From Lampris incognitus (lineage: Eukaryota; Chordata; Actinopteri; Lampriformes; Lampridae), in assembly GCF_029633865.1 (NCBI RefSeq), contig NC_079216.1, positions 64,153,107-64,217,106 on the forward strand: a stretch of DNA of 64,000 nucleotides, given 5' to 3'. The notes under the pieces were generated by a model. It saw only the letters and a program-made list of their open reading frames with translations. It was not told the DNA's origin and ran no database searches. A program made the translations under genes and the position numbers. Shown piece after piece: positions 1-13,500 of the stretch (its first letter is position 1; the number at the start of each line of letters is the position of its first letter).

Positions 1-231
1 TTGTAAAATAATTCAAGTGGGGAGGCTTACTATACCATACTATCAAAGTTAAAGCCAAAAATTATGCTATGATGTTCTTCTTCACTTGGAATAAACAATT
101 GTTGAATTTGTTGCCTATCGGTTTCTACTTTCTAAGCACTGTGTCCATCAGTGTAGGTCAAAGCACGTGCTTAAAGTAAAGACGTCAGTAGACACAAGAG
201 TATATCTCGTCCGTGTTTGTGCTGAACTCAC

Positions 232-409
232 AGGGGCATTCCCAGTGGCATCCACAGCTCTCCTGGACTTTGACGGGCATCATGTTGTTTCTGCATGCCG
301 GGAGCTCCAGTCTGTCGCAGTTGACCTTGTGGTTCTGGACTGTCACCGCTCCGCTGGGGTGGCACAGAAGTGAGTGGCAGCCATCTTCCAAGAGCCAAGA
401 CTCACCAGG
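232..409 (-). CDS. vwf: vwf exon 34: Cys-rich segment after A3
   Basis: Reads [20 protein letters not shown], then [20 protein letters not shown] and [14 protein letters not shown], matching human PGDVWTLPDQCHTVTC and VKVEETCGCRWTCPC. Last vwf exon I can place before the left edge. Positions 1-231 show no further exon. Confidence 0.92.
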
Positions 410-1785
410 CTGGAACAATCGCGCACAAACGCACAAGCACGGAAATCTAAATGGATGCCATAATGCATCCTGTAAAAGAACATCTCTATTGTATCCCTAC
501 TGTATATTCAAAGAGCTATCAGTTCAGCTCAGTGAAAGTTACGCACCTTTCTCTCAGTTCCACTATCATCGACGCATGACCCAGGACCAGCTGAGAATCA
601 AATCACATTATCATCATCATCATCATCATCATCATCGGTATGGAACAATCAAACTGGGGTGAACGGAATTTTTTTTAATTTCCCCCCCTTTCCCCCCCCC
701 CAGCTGTATCCGGCCAATTACCCCACTCTTCCGAGTCCTCCCGGTCGCTGCTCCACCCCCTCTGCTGACCCGGGGAGGGCTGCAGACTACCACATGCCTC
801 CTCTGATACATGTGGAGTCGCCAGCCGCTTCGTTTCACCTGACAGTGAGGAGTTTCGCCAGGGGGGACGTAGCGCGTGGGAGGATCACGCTATTCCTCCC
901 CAGTTCCCCCAGAACAGGCGCCCTGACCGACCAGAGGAGGTGCTAGCGCAGCGACCAGGACACATACCCACATCCGGTTTCCCGACCGCAGACACAACCA
1001 ATTATATCTGTAGGGACGTCCGACCAAGCCGGAGGTAACACGGGGATTCGAACCGCCGATCCCCGTGTTGGTAGGCAACAGAATAGACCACCACGCCACC
1101 CGGACACCCAGTGAACTGAACATTAATGAATAATTGCTTATCAATAACAATTGATATTGATGTAATTATTGATATCTTATCAATATAAAATAATAATGAT
1201 AATAAATCATTCTAAATAAATAAATCAAATAATGAATGTGTATGAATGTGTGAGTGTTTGTGTGTGCACACCTCGGCACAGCCTCTCCGTGTACCCATGG
1301 TCCAGAGTCAGCAGCATCCGTAACTGATCCATGCTGCTCAAGTGCAGAGTGTGGTCCTGATCTCTACGGCCACTGAGCGCGTTCAGCTCGGTCCTGTCAT
1401 AACCGGGTCCCACGCCGATTGGGAATACAGACACACCTGAAGGAGGAGATTAATCAGATCCCTGCCCTAACGCTACAACAGTCAAACAGACGGGACACGG
1501 GACAACGGGGGGGGGGGGGGGACAAAGGAGGAGGAATACCAGATAAATTGAAGTGAAAAAATAAAAAGAACAGTGCATCCTATAATGATCATGTCAGCGA
1601 TGCCTCACCAGCTACCAGAGCCTCGTTAGAGGCTTCCTGGACGTCGTCAGTTGATCTGTCAGTCACAAGCATCACCACTACTTTGGCCACCCCTGCTCTG
1701 CCACCGCTGGCTGGTGAGATGGACGTCTGAACGGCAAATCGCAATGCAGAGCCTGGGAAGAGAGAGCAGTGAGGAATCTGTGTGT

Positions 1786-1816
<31 letters not shown>

Positions 1817-4800
1817 AGTGTGTGCACGTATTTGTTGCCATTACCCAGGGCTGGGGCAGCGGAGGTTCTGCTGTGCATGTCATCCACCAGGTTTAACAGG
1901 TGTGGTTTACTCTGCTCATCCTTCCATGTCACCTCTGCCGTACTGCCGTCTCCGTACTGAACCACACCCACCTGGGTGTCATTTCGTCCTGCGCACATAA
2001 ACAGCAAGTCAGTCCACTGCAGCACGACAGCATTGCCTTCGTACGCAGTGGCAGAATGTGGGCGGCGCTACACCCTTGAATACTTCCACAGAGATCGCAA
2101 CGTTGGAGAATTTAGGGACGGGACATACCTGTGTTTGCACTGTTGATGAAGGCTTTCACGAACGTCTTCATGTCCTCAAACTCTTCACCAGCCTTCAACA
2201 GGAAAACCACGTCCATGGGCTTCTTACATGGTACTGCTCAAAGAGAAATTCACGTCAAAACCCCATCATGGCCTCTGTGAGGACTGAACGACTGGAACGG
2301 GTGTGTCTGTTGTACCTGAGGGTGGCAGGGTGGTACGTGGACTCAAAGTTTGAAGGAAGGGCGGTTGCAGTGTCGGGAAGCGGGGTCTGATGGTGTTGTG
2401 CGTGATATTCACAACCTGATGGACCAGGGACCGCAGGCGATTGTAGTCATCCACCATCAGTGGGCGCCGTGGGAAGCTGAGATCCATCAGGTCATTCTCT
2501 CTGACCTTCGGCCCCACTCCGATTGGATATATATGCGTTTGCGTGTCTGTCGCTGGGGGACGTGTCACTGTATCAGTAGGCGGGTTCTCTGTCACAAGAA
2601 AGACCAACTTGGAAGCGGTGGGACCTGGAGCAGGCTTCGTTGTGGTTATCTGCTGGAGGGAGGTTGTGACAGCAGCACCTGTATTTGTCTTAGAGCCACC
2701 TCTCCAACGGATCTCCCTCAGTCGTTGAATCAGCAGGGTCTTCTGCCGCCGCACTTCCAAGCGACTGATCTCCACGGTGATGGTTACGGAGTACTGAATC
2801 ACGGTGATGCGAATTGACTCCTCCTGCTCTGACAGCTTTGAGATCACCTCCTCCAAGAAGTACAGGGACTTATTAAAGTTGACCTCCCCTACCGAATCGG
2901 AGCCCTCCAGAATGAAGGTCACGTCTTTGGCTGCAGGGTTGGAGGAGGGCGATGTTGTGACTGGAGACTGGCCTGCGGGTAAGGTCGGGGTAGGACTAGA
3001 GGAGAATTGCTGCGTGGGGTTGGGCTCTAAAGTTGCGGGCTGGACAGTCGTGGTTGTACTACGGACAGGTTTAACCTGTGTAGGCTTGGTTGGCACGGGT
3101 TTGGCCCCCTCGGGTTCCAGACCCAAGGTGCAGAGGTAATCTGACAGCTCTAGGAGACGATCAGGCAGCTCACCTGTGCTGCTTAGCACATAGGCCCTGT
3201 TCTCCGGGTTGGCCTTGGTGATCTCATTAATCTGCCCCAAATTGGCCCCGGGCCCCAGGGCCACAGACAGGGTTGTAATGGTCTTCTTGCGGAGCATCTT
3301 TACAGTGGCGCGCATGGGGCGAGGGTTGGCACTCGCAGTCAGGATGATGGCAACACGGCCGGCATGCTCGCGTTTGTTCTTATCGTAGATATTGATGGCC
3401 AGGTATTTGACAGCCTCATCCAGGAAGGCAGCGTTTCCCCCTGTGTAATGCAGCTCATGCACCGTCTTCTTGAACAGCCACTTCTGGACCTGCAGTCAGG
3501 AGTAAGGAAGTGGACAACAAAGGGTGAAGAAAAGAAAGAAAACTCAGTGACTTTTGGTGTGACTTTTTTTTTTGAGTCTGCAAAGGTACCAATTTTATAC
3601 GGTAAAATGCATAAATACATAATCACTCCACAGAATGCCTGATGAGGTACATTAAGCATTAAGCCTTTGTCAATGACTACCAGTGACGGCAGGCCGGTAC
3701 AGGGCGCTGGGGCGCTGCCCCCTTCAACTATCAAGAGAATCTACTAAAACATGTTAAATATAATTTAGTTGTATAAGGCAAATAATCATGAAATAAAAGT
3801 GTTTTCAGTCTGTGAGCGCCTGTCAGCAGCCATTAAATATTGGTTCAAATGGTATTTGGGTGATTTCTGTCTGAATACATATACTTCCTGGGTGAGGGGC
3901 GCCGGCCAAACGATACCTTATGTAAGCCCTCGAACTTGTGGCGAGCAGGTGACCTGAGGCTGCTGTCTGATTGGTTTCTTCAGATTTTCCAGGGGGCGCT
4001 GTTCTATGCGCCCCAGAATACCCCACTTTTATTGGCAGCGAATTGGTATTGTTTTAATGTTGTTTAATCTGATGTGACTTGACAATTCTCGTGGCTGTCA
4101 GTCATGTTCACACCCACCACCACACCTCGTCTCGATTGTCAATCATCCACCGTCTACGAAACCTGATAAAATCTATAGGGTACATTGTCCTTCGTAATAA
4201 CTCTGTGACTGTGTGGACATTAAAGCAGCTGTCAGGTGTGCTGCACCGAGGTAAATTGCCCCCCCCCCACAAATTTTTTTTAGCACCAGCCGCCACTGGT
4301 AACTATGCATTCATGTTACCTGCAGGTCATATGTTTTGACGCCAGAGTGGAAGAGCAGCACCGTGGCTCGCGTGTGAGCTGAGCCCATTCGGAAGCGTTC
4401 CACCACCGCCAAGATGAACTCTTTCACTTTCTCAAACTCATCCTCGCCCAGTGCCGCCGAACCGTCCAACAGGAACGCCAGGTCCATGGCGCGGTCGCAG
4501 GTCCCTGTGGGCATCATTGTGGAGAAGGGCGGGGCGGTGGAGGTGATCGGGGGCGACGTCGGCGCGTGAGTGGAGAACATGTCCGAGTGGTTGCAAACCT
4601 CACAACTAAGGACGTTGTCCTCACAGTGGCTGTAGTGAGCACAAACACACACTTTCTCAGTGCGCAAAACAGACAAATCTCAAACTAGTCGTGGATAACA
4701 CAAACTGTTGGTTTTTGGAGGAAAAAATATACACAGTGTAGTAAAGTTATAGGAGAGAGGAAAGGTAGGAAAGAGAAGAGTGTTAGGAGTGATGTGTGAC

Positions 4801-7516
4801 AGAAGGGTACCAGCAAGAGTTAAAGGGAAGGTTTACGAGATGGTTGTGAGACCAGCTATGTTGTATGGTTTGGAGACGGTGGCACTGATGAAAAGACAGG
4901 AGGTGGAGCTGGAGGTGGCAGAGTTGAAGATGCTAAGATTTTCATTGGGAGTGATGAAGAAGGACAGGATTAGGAACGATTATATTAGAGGGACAGCTCA
5001 GGTTGGACGGTTTGGAGACGAAGCAAGAGAGGCAAGATTGAGATGGTTTGGACATGTGTGGAGGAGAGATGCTGGGTATATTGGGAGAAGGATGCTGAAT
5101 ATGGAGCTGCCAGGGAAGAGGAGAAGAGGAAGGCCAAAGAGGAGGTTTATGGATGTGGTGAGGGAGGAGGACATGCAGGTGGCTGGTGTGACAGAGAAAG
5201 ATGCAGGGGAAAGGAAGAGATGGAAACAGATGATCTGCTGTAGCGCCCCCTAACGGGAGCAGCCGAAAGTAGTAGTAGTAGTGTAGGAAAGTTATAATAC
5301 ATGGATCATTACCAAATTTTGCAGTGCTCTGGGTTGTCATGATTGAGGATGACCTTGTTGCCATGGGAGATTCTTTGACCCTCATGGATGCACACCTTAC
5401 ACTGGGAGGGATCTACGCAATGCATGGCCACTTCATCCAATAGCTGACCTAAGCAATAAAAGGGGAGGAGTGAAATGATAGTCCTGTTTTTTAACAACCT
5501 GGGTCTTATTTTTGTAGTTTTTGCCATCTTGCATATCGGTTGTGATATAATTTTACTCACCGGAGATTTGGACCACAGGACTACCACTAGACAACAGGTT
5601 TACAACAGGTTTACATCTTATGGTGCTAAGGAATACAAGGGTCCGACCTGTTCCAACCAGTCTAATTTAAACCAATCATTTCATTTACGACTTGGGAGTG
5701 AAAATGAAAATGAATGTCGGAAGTTATTACTTTAAATATCCTTTTCAATGGCCCATCACAATCCTGAGCTACTTGCTGGTTGAGCTTGCTGGAACGACCC
5801 ATCATAGTACCCAGCCAGCACCAGGGCGGTGTATTGGCGAGAATCTGGCGATACGATACGTATCACGATACAGGGTTACGATTCGATATATCACAATATA
5901 TTGTGATACTGTAAGAAAGGCGATATATTGTGATTTCATAGGCCTGTGTTCTTTGTGCTTATGCTACTTCCTGTCTCGGTTTACGTTGTTGGGTTGGAGT
6001 TGGAAGAGTCAAATGGCTGAAGACAGATTACAACACTGTTTCTAGCGGTCGTGGGGTTACGTACAACACAAAATGTTTGTCACGAACCTTTACATGTAAA
6101 CAGTTAAAAGTGGATACAGTGATTTGAGAAGTGATACAGTATCACAAAAGATAATATCGCAATACTCGAGTGTATCAATATTTACTTACACCCCTAGCCA
6201 GCACGATGCAAAAATCATATATAATTGGAAACCGTGTACACAGTCAAACAGAGCTGCTGGTTTTTTTTTTCTTTTTTATTGAAAGCATAGGTTTGATGCT
6301 AATATTGTATGCCCCCCTCCCCCCCCCCAACAAAAACCTGTGCTCCCATGTCTAAAATTTCCTCAACAAAGCTGGTAAATAAAATAACATTATAACCAAC
6401 AGTCCCGACTGGCAGAAACTGTGAAAATAAGATATAGATTATAAGAAAACTGGAATCGTCCTTCCCCCCCCCCTTTCTCTCCCCAATTCTACTTGGCCAA
6501 TTACCCCACTCTTCCAAGCCGTCCCGGTCTCTGCTCCACCCCCTCTGCCAATCCGAGGAGGGCTGCAGACTACCACATGCCTCCTCCGATACGTGTGGAG
6601 TCGCCAGCCGCTTCTTTTCACCTGACAGTGAGGAGTTTCACCAGGGGGACGTAGCGCGTGGGAGGATCACGCTGTTCCCCCCAGTTCCCCCTCCCCCCTG
6701 ACAGGCACCTTGACTGACCAGAGGAGGCGCTAGTGCAGCGACCAGGACACATACCCATATCCGGCTTCCCACCAGCAGACACGGCCAATTGTGTCTGTAG
6801 GGGCACCCGACCAAGCCGGAGGTAACACGGGGATTCAAACCGCTGATCCCCGTGTTGGTAGGCAACGGAATAGACCGCTACACTACCCGGACGGAATCCT
6901 CCTTTTAACTCAACCTTCAAAGGTGTGAATACTCAGGAGTGTTACCCAGTGGTGGTGTCTGTATCACACACAAGATGGATGAAAGCAGACCTTTAATACA
7001 TTTCTTCATACGAGTATGAGCGGGTGCATGTGAGGAGTGTTTTGTGTTGAGGCAGAGGAGTGTTTAATACCATGGGGACAGGAGGCGTGGCAGCCTTCCA
7101 CACAGGTGAGCGGGCAGTGAAGAGGCTCTGGGTGCTGGCAGGTGATTTGACAAGCAGAGCCACAGGCGTTGTACCTCCACTGGCACAGCTCCTCGCCCAC
7201 TGACGAGCCCCTAGTGTTCAGCTCGTCACAGCTCATAGCTAAGAAACACACACACACACACAAGTACGTAAGGATGAATTTCCTCTGACTACTGTTCGAC
7301 TTCTTCTAATTTGTATTGTTTGTGTTGAAGAGCTGTCTTTCCACGGGGTTAAACTGTATCGGTGTCTCACTGCCAGAATGCAAACCCTCTGAGACTCAGC
7401 GCTACATAAAGAAACTTGATTTGAGTTTAATTAACGCTTCAGGATCTAATTTGGGTTAATTATTCAGGGATGATTTCAAAAAAGGGTCAACATATATGTA
7501 TGTGTGTGTGTGAGTG

Positions 7517-7561
<45 letters not shown>

Positions 7562-10500
7562 TGTAGGAAAAAACTTGTAATACATAGCAGTATAAGCTTG
7601 TTTCGTGCGTCGCGCACTCATCAGCTGCTAATGTGATTCAACAAAGAAAACACAGTATATAAGCTTGTTTGCAGTCACGTGATTCTGATGATGTGCGAGT
7701 TTCAGATGGAGGGCAGGAAGTGAAAAGCAGAATGGACGAGACGGAGCTAGTTTAGCCCGAACTGTGCTAGTTTAGACGACGTTATGAGAGAACTGTATAA
7801 ACAGGAAGTAAGACATGTTGGACATGATCTTATGTTATGAAGAGGTAGTTTGTTAGACAAAGTGGTCACTGCACACACGCGCGTTATCCTCCCCGACCGC
7901 AGACGGTTCACAAGCCATTTTTTCCGGCGTTTTCATCCATTTCTTGCATTATGAACAACAACTTTTGGTACTCAATGAAAACTCCTTGTGGTGTCTAAGT
8001 TAATGACGCCAAACATAGGCATTTCGAAAGTTTGTGCTAGTGCTTCCTATGCAGAAAATCACTTCCTGCCCTCCATCTGTAGTTCGTGACGTCATATGCA
8101 AACAATCTATATGTTGCCCCCCGTGTCACACCCCTAATTTCGGTGGACAGCAACCAATGAGAGGAGAAACATTTGAACTATTACAACCAATGGGGTAGGT
8201 AGTTACGATGCACAGCAACCAATGGTGGGGTAGAAAACATTACAACCAACGGGGTAAGGGGCTGGGGCTTATTTTGAAAAGCATTTAAAGGTCCAGGGCG
8301 CTGTTGAAATAGCCTACATTTAGAAGATAACAAGGTCACGTCAAATGGGGTAATTTATGTAAATCATATAGTGGGGTGGTGTTGGGGCGCAGTATACCTT
8401 GTTACACCCTGACTCCCCACAAAGTATAATAGATTCTGAGGGACGAGCTTTCTTCAGCACCAATCGAAGAATCAGTTCATCTGGACGCATAAAGACACTT
8501 TCTTCAGAACTTTTACAAGACGGTGACGTCATACTCACGACATAGGTCGTTGGACCTCCAGCTAATGGACACACCCCTCTCAGAGCAAGCCTGAGCATAG
8601 GCTGCAACGACGTCACAGAAACACACGCAGTCGCCCACCGATGGGCAAGAGCACGCCGCCTCCACGCACATCTCCACGTACTGCTCTGCGTCCACCTTGG
8701 AGACACGAAGGGAAAGAGGTGAGGGTGAGATCGGCGTGTGGGGAACACATGCTGAGGGTATCGTGGTCATCGGGGTACCTCCACCCACCTGGCTGTTGCA
8801 TTCCTTGAAAAGGGGGCCCGTAAGCACACGACAGGATTGCTCCACTGTTACCTGCTTCACCAGGTTGTCGCTGCAAGGAGTGGGCAGCTGCACCCGCACA
8901 CAAATACACACGTAAATGAGTACACACACACACACACACACACACATTTAATGCAATACAATGAATACCTTTTTTCTCCCCAATCGATTTTTTTGGGCCA
9001 GTTACCCCACTCTTCCGAGCCGTCCCGGTCGCTGCTCCACCCCCTCTGCCGATCCGGGGAGGGCTGCAGACTACCACATGCATCCTCCTATACATGTGGA
9101 GTCGCCAGCTGCTTCTTTTCACCTGACGGTGAGGAGTTTCACCAAGGTGACATAGCACATGGGAGGATCACGCTATTCTCCGCAGTTCCCCCTCCCCCCC
9201 GAAGAGGCACCTCGACTGACCAGAGGAGGCGCTAGTGCAGCGACCAGGACACACACTCACATCCAGCTTCCCACCCGCACACACGGCCAAATGTCTGTAG
9301 GGACGCCCGCCCAAGACGGAGGTAACACGGGGATTCGAACCAGCGATCCCTGAGTGAATACCTTTTTAATCAAACATACAAAATGCCGTTGCCCCTATTA
9401 GTGTTACAGTTCGTATTTATATGGACGGGAAGGTGGGTCACCTGTGTGACATCAGCACAGCTGGGTTTGACCTTCCAGGAGTTCCCAACGTGGTTGGAGT
9501 CGATCTCCAGCTGGTTGTTGCTGCTCATCAAGTCATTGTTGACGTTCCCATCAAAGTTACCACACAGGCCACACACCCGCCCCTACACACAGCACAAGTA
9601 CACACATGTGGGGTTAAACAACGGATGGGTTGACTTATTTTCGACACATGTGGACACAAAAACCCACTCACAAACACACGAGCAGTTTGATGCTACAGTT
9701 GGTGCGAAGGTGGTGCCCTAACAGCTTCTTACCCGGTATTTGGCTGAGATGTGGAGCAGGAGCCGGGTGCTTTGGTCCCAGCTGATAGAAATGTGCTTCC
9801 CCAGCAGCAGGATGTAGAACTGACCGGAATGGATGATCTCCACCTCCGAGCCCTGCCTCACTGGCCTCCTCATCTTCACCTTTGACATACAAATGTAGAA
9901 ACACACAGTGTTGCTGTGTGTGTGTGTGGGGGGGGGGCAATTCTTACCAGTAAAAGTGTGTGTGTCTGTGTGTGTGTGTTTGTGTGTGTGTTACCTCTCC
10001 ATGTTGCATCGTAATGAGTCCTCCCTGGTAGAAGACCGTGACAGCTTTGGCACAGCGATGTCCAACAATTCCACAGGCCTCGTTCTCCACTAACACGCGG
10101 AATGATCCATCCTCCCCATCACACATGTCCTGAAGCAAACGGAGGATGGAGAGAAACAAGGGGGGGGGGGGCACAGCGAGACAAAACAAATCAGTGTTGT
10201 TTACCGTTTTGACACCAAGGTGTAGTATAAGTATGTAGTATAAGTATGTAGCATAATAGATAGATTACAACACTGTTATCTAGTGGTCGTGGGGTTACAC
10301 ACAACACAACATATTTGTCACGAACCTTTACATGTAAACAATTAAAAATCCATATAGTGGTTTTGAGAATCGATACAGTATCACGAAAGATAATATCATG
10401 ATATTTTCTTACACCCCCTAGCGGTTGTGTGGTGCATAGCAACTGAAAGGTGCCTCTGCATGTTTAATTCTGACTCTGGGGACAGAAAGCAGACCTGTCC

Positions 10501-13500
10501 CAGACCACCTGAGAGGTCTGGATGGTTCAGAGTATAGCAGAGGATCACAAATGTATTTTGGCCCTCAACCATTCAGTGTTGTACAAACCAAGATCAGAGT
10601 TTTAAAATCAGTTCTTTGGCGGACAAGAGGCCGGTGTAAACTGGAGTGACGTGATCCACTTTTTTGGTCTTAGTAAGGACTCGAGCAAAGTCCTTATAAA
10701 GCCTGCTCCTGCTCCTAAGATATTTTTTATTTGTTTATTTTGGGAGGGGGTTTTGGGTGGGTTTTGGGGATTTTTTTCCCCCTTTTTCTCCCCGATTGCA
10801 CTTGGCCAATTACCCCACTCTTCCGAGCCATCCCAGTCGCTGCTCCACCCCCTCTGCCAATCTGGGGAGGGCTGCAGACTACCACATGCCTCCTCCGGTA
10901 CACGTGGAGTCGTCAGCCACTTCTTTTCACCTGACAGTGAGGAGTTTCGCCAGGTGGACGTAGCACGTGTGGGAGGATCACGCTATTCCCCCCAGTTCCC
11001 CCCCTCCCCGAACAGGCGCCGCGACCGACCAGAGGAGGCGCTAGTGCAGTGACCAGGACACATACCCACATGCGGCTTCCCACCCGCAGACATGGCCAGT
11101 TGTGTCTGTTGGGACAACTGACCAAGCTGGAGGTAACACGAGAATTCGAACCAGTGATCCCCATGTTGGTAGGCAACGGAATAGACCGCCACGCTACCCG
11201 GATGCCCCCTGAGATGTTTTTGATCATGCTCTCTCTCTCTCTCTCTCTCGCTCGCTCTCTCTCTCTCACTCTCTCTCTATCTCTCACCTGGGCCAGGACA
11301 TACTGACAGAGTCCAGGGAAGGAGTACATGAGGCCGTCGAAGGTGATGTAATGCCCCTCTCCCACAGTGCGACACACTCCATCACAGACCTTCTCTGTAC
11401 AGCGCCACTTCCTGTTCTCACAAACACTGCACAAGAAGAAGAAGCGTGTCAGTCGAACACAGTGCGTGCGTGCCTTCATCATTGTAAGCAAGACTGTACA
11501 CATTGTTTTTACCAGGTGTTGCAGTCCACTGAGATGGTCTGTCCTGAGGCATGGGGTCTGTTGTTATGGTAACAAGGACACTGCTCTGGTGCAATGCACT
11601 CTCTGAGGTGGCGCACCTGAAATCGATCCACACATCAATCTGCATTTCATTTTAGAGTCGTGCTGCATTACACAGGCGGGCGCACAATCGAACACGTGCA
11701 CGCTCACACATACGGGCATCCCTACCGTGCCAGGGGGACAGAGACAGCCCGGGATGCAGGCCAGGCTGAGGCAGGGCAGGTCCAGGTTCTGGCAGGTCCT
11801 GGCACACTCCAGCCCCTTCTCACCAGCATCACACTCCACTCGCATCAGCGGAGGGGGGCAAGGGACTGACCTCCGATCTACACAAAAACACAACAACAAA
11901 AAAAGACAAAGAAAAAAGAAACACGCAGCACAGGTTAGTAGCACGGAGTTAAATCGGTCAGTTTTTTGTTTTGTTTGATAAGACTGTCATAGTGGGCACT
12001 CACACCAGGTCTGAAATAGTCAAAAAATGATATATCAGTGAATATAGCAGCGTAGCAGTTTCTCAGGCATCTCGTTGATACCTTCCTGTCTGTCAGCATC
12101 AGTCATGTCTTCTGGACAGTTTTATTTCTAAAATCTTACATGTCATTGATGAAACTGCACCAGTTAAAGTCACTTCTAGTAAGCAAAAAGCTCCGTGCCC
12201 AGATAGCATCTGAATGTGGGCCACTTCAGGCAATGATGCGGCACTGATGTCCTTCTTCTGGCCCTGACAAAATGGATGTGAGCCTGAAGTGGCCCACCTG
12301 TATAATAGCAAATATGGTCCAAATATGCCAAATCACATGTGGGCCTTTTTTTTTTGGCAAAGATGCAGTGCTCTGGGCAACATGTAATCTGGATGTGACC
12401 CTGAAGTGGCCCGTGTGGTAAATGGTGAATATGGCCCAAATATCACAAATCAAATATGGGCCACCTTTGGCAAATATGTGGCACATGCAGCATTGCTATG
12501 GCTTGGTTCTGGCCCGGATCTGGCAAACAGGAGCAGACCGTCCAAGTGCCATCATTCCACGTGGTACGAGGGCCACAGCAATTTTGCTAACTGGGTGGAG
12601 GAACGCCCCACAGGCCAAACTTCAAAAAAGAACGTGTCGAAAAGCTGAGTGTAAATGGCGGCAAACTAAACTTCGAATTTATTATGATCTGAGCTGAAAA
12701 ATGCAAGATAATTATTCCAATCTCACATCGTTAATTCAGAGAATAATGACGCACACACACCGTTTGCCACCATGGATGGACTCACCAATCCACGAGTACC
12801 AATGCCACCTGAATTCAACTCCAAAAAGACTTTGCTTCTTCTTTTTACTGACAAAAAAATTTGAAACATCATCCCTCCATCCATTATCCAAACCACTTAT
12901 CCTGCTCTCAGGGTCACGGGGATGCCGGAGCCTATCCCAGCAGTCACTGGGCGGCACCCTGGAAAGGCCGCCAGGCCATCACAGGGCCCACATACACACA
13001 CACACACACACATAGGGACACTTTAGTACGGCTGATTCACCTGACCTACATGTCTTTGGACTGTGGGAGGAAACCGGAGCACCCAGAGGAAACCCACGCA
13101 GACACGGGGAGAACATGCAAACTCCACACAGCGGACGACTCGGGACAACCCCCAAGGTTGGACTATCCCGGGGCTTGAACCCAGGACCTTCTTGCTGTGA
13201 GGCAACTACGCTAACCACTGCACCACCGTGCCGCCTGGAAATATCCATGCCTCCTCATATAAGTTAAATAACACCCCTCAACAATCAACTAGAACTAATC
13301 TGGTACAGATGACCAGTTTTGATGTCATACACCTCACAACTCCTGAAGAAACTGTTTTACATCTCAAACTCTCCACATGCAACCTTGATTTGTTGCCTTC
13401 AGATTTTTTTTTTAAAAAGGTTTCTAGTTGCCTGGCAACAGATGTATTACAGAGAATCAACAGTTCACTGCTTCCAGGGGTCTTCCCCAAAGCCCTGAAA

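Noticed and set aside
669-1109. Functional tRNA genes at the SINE heads
   Set aside because: A and B boxes are recognisable, but the heads are imperfect and continue into SINE bodies; no stand-alone tRNA gene was seen.
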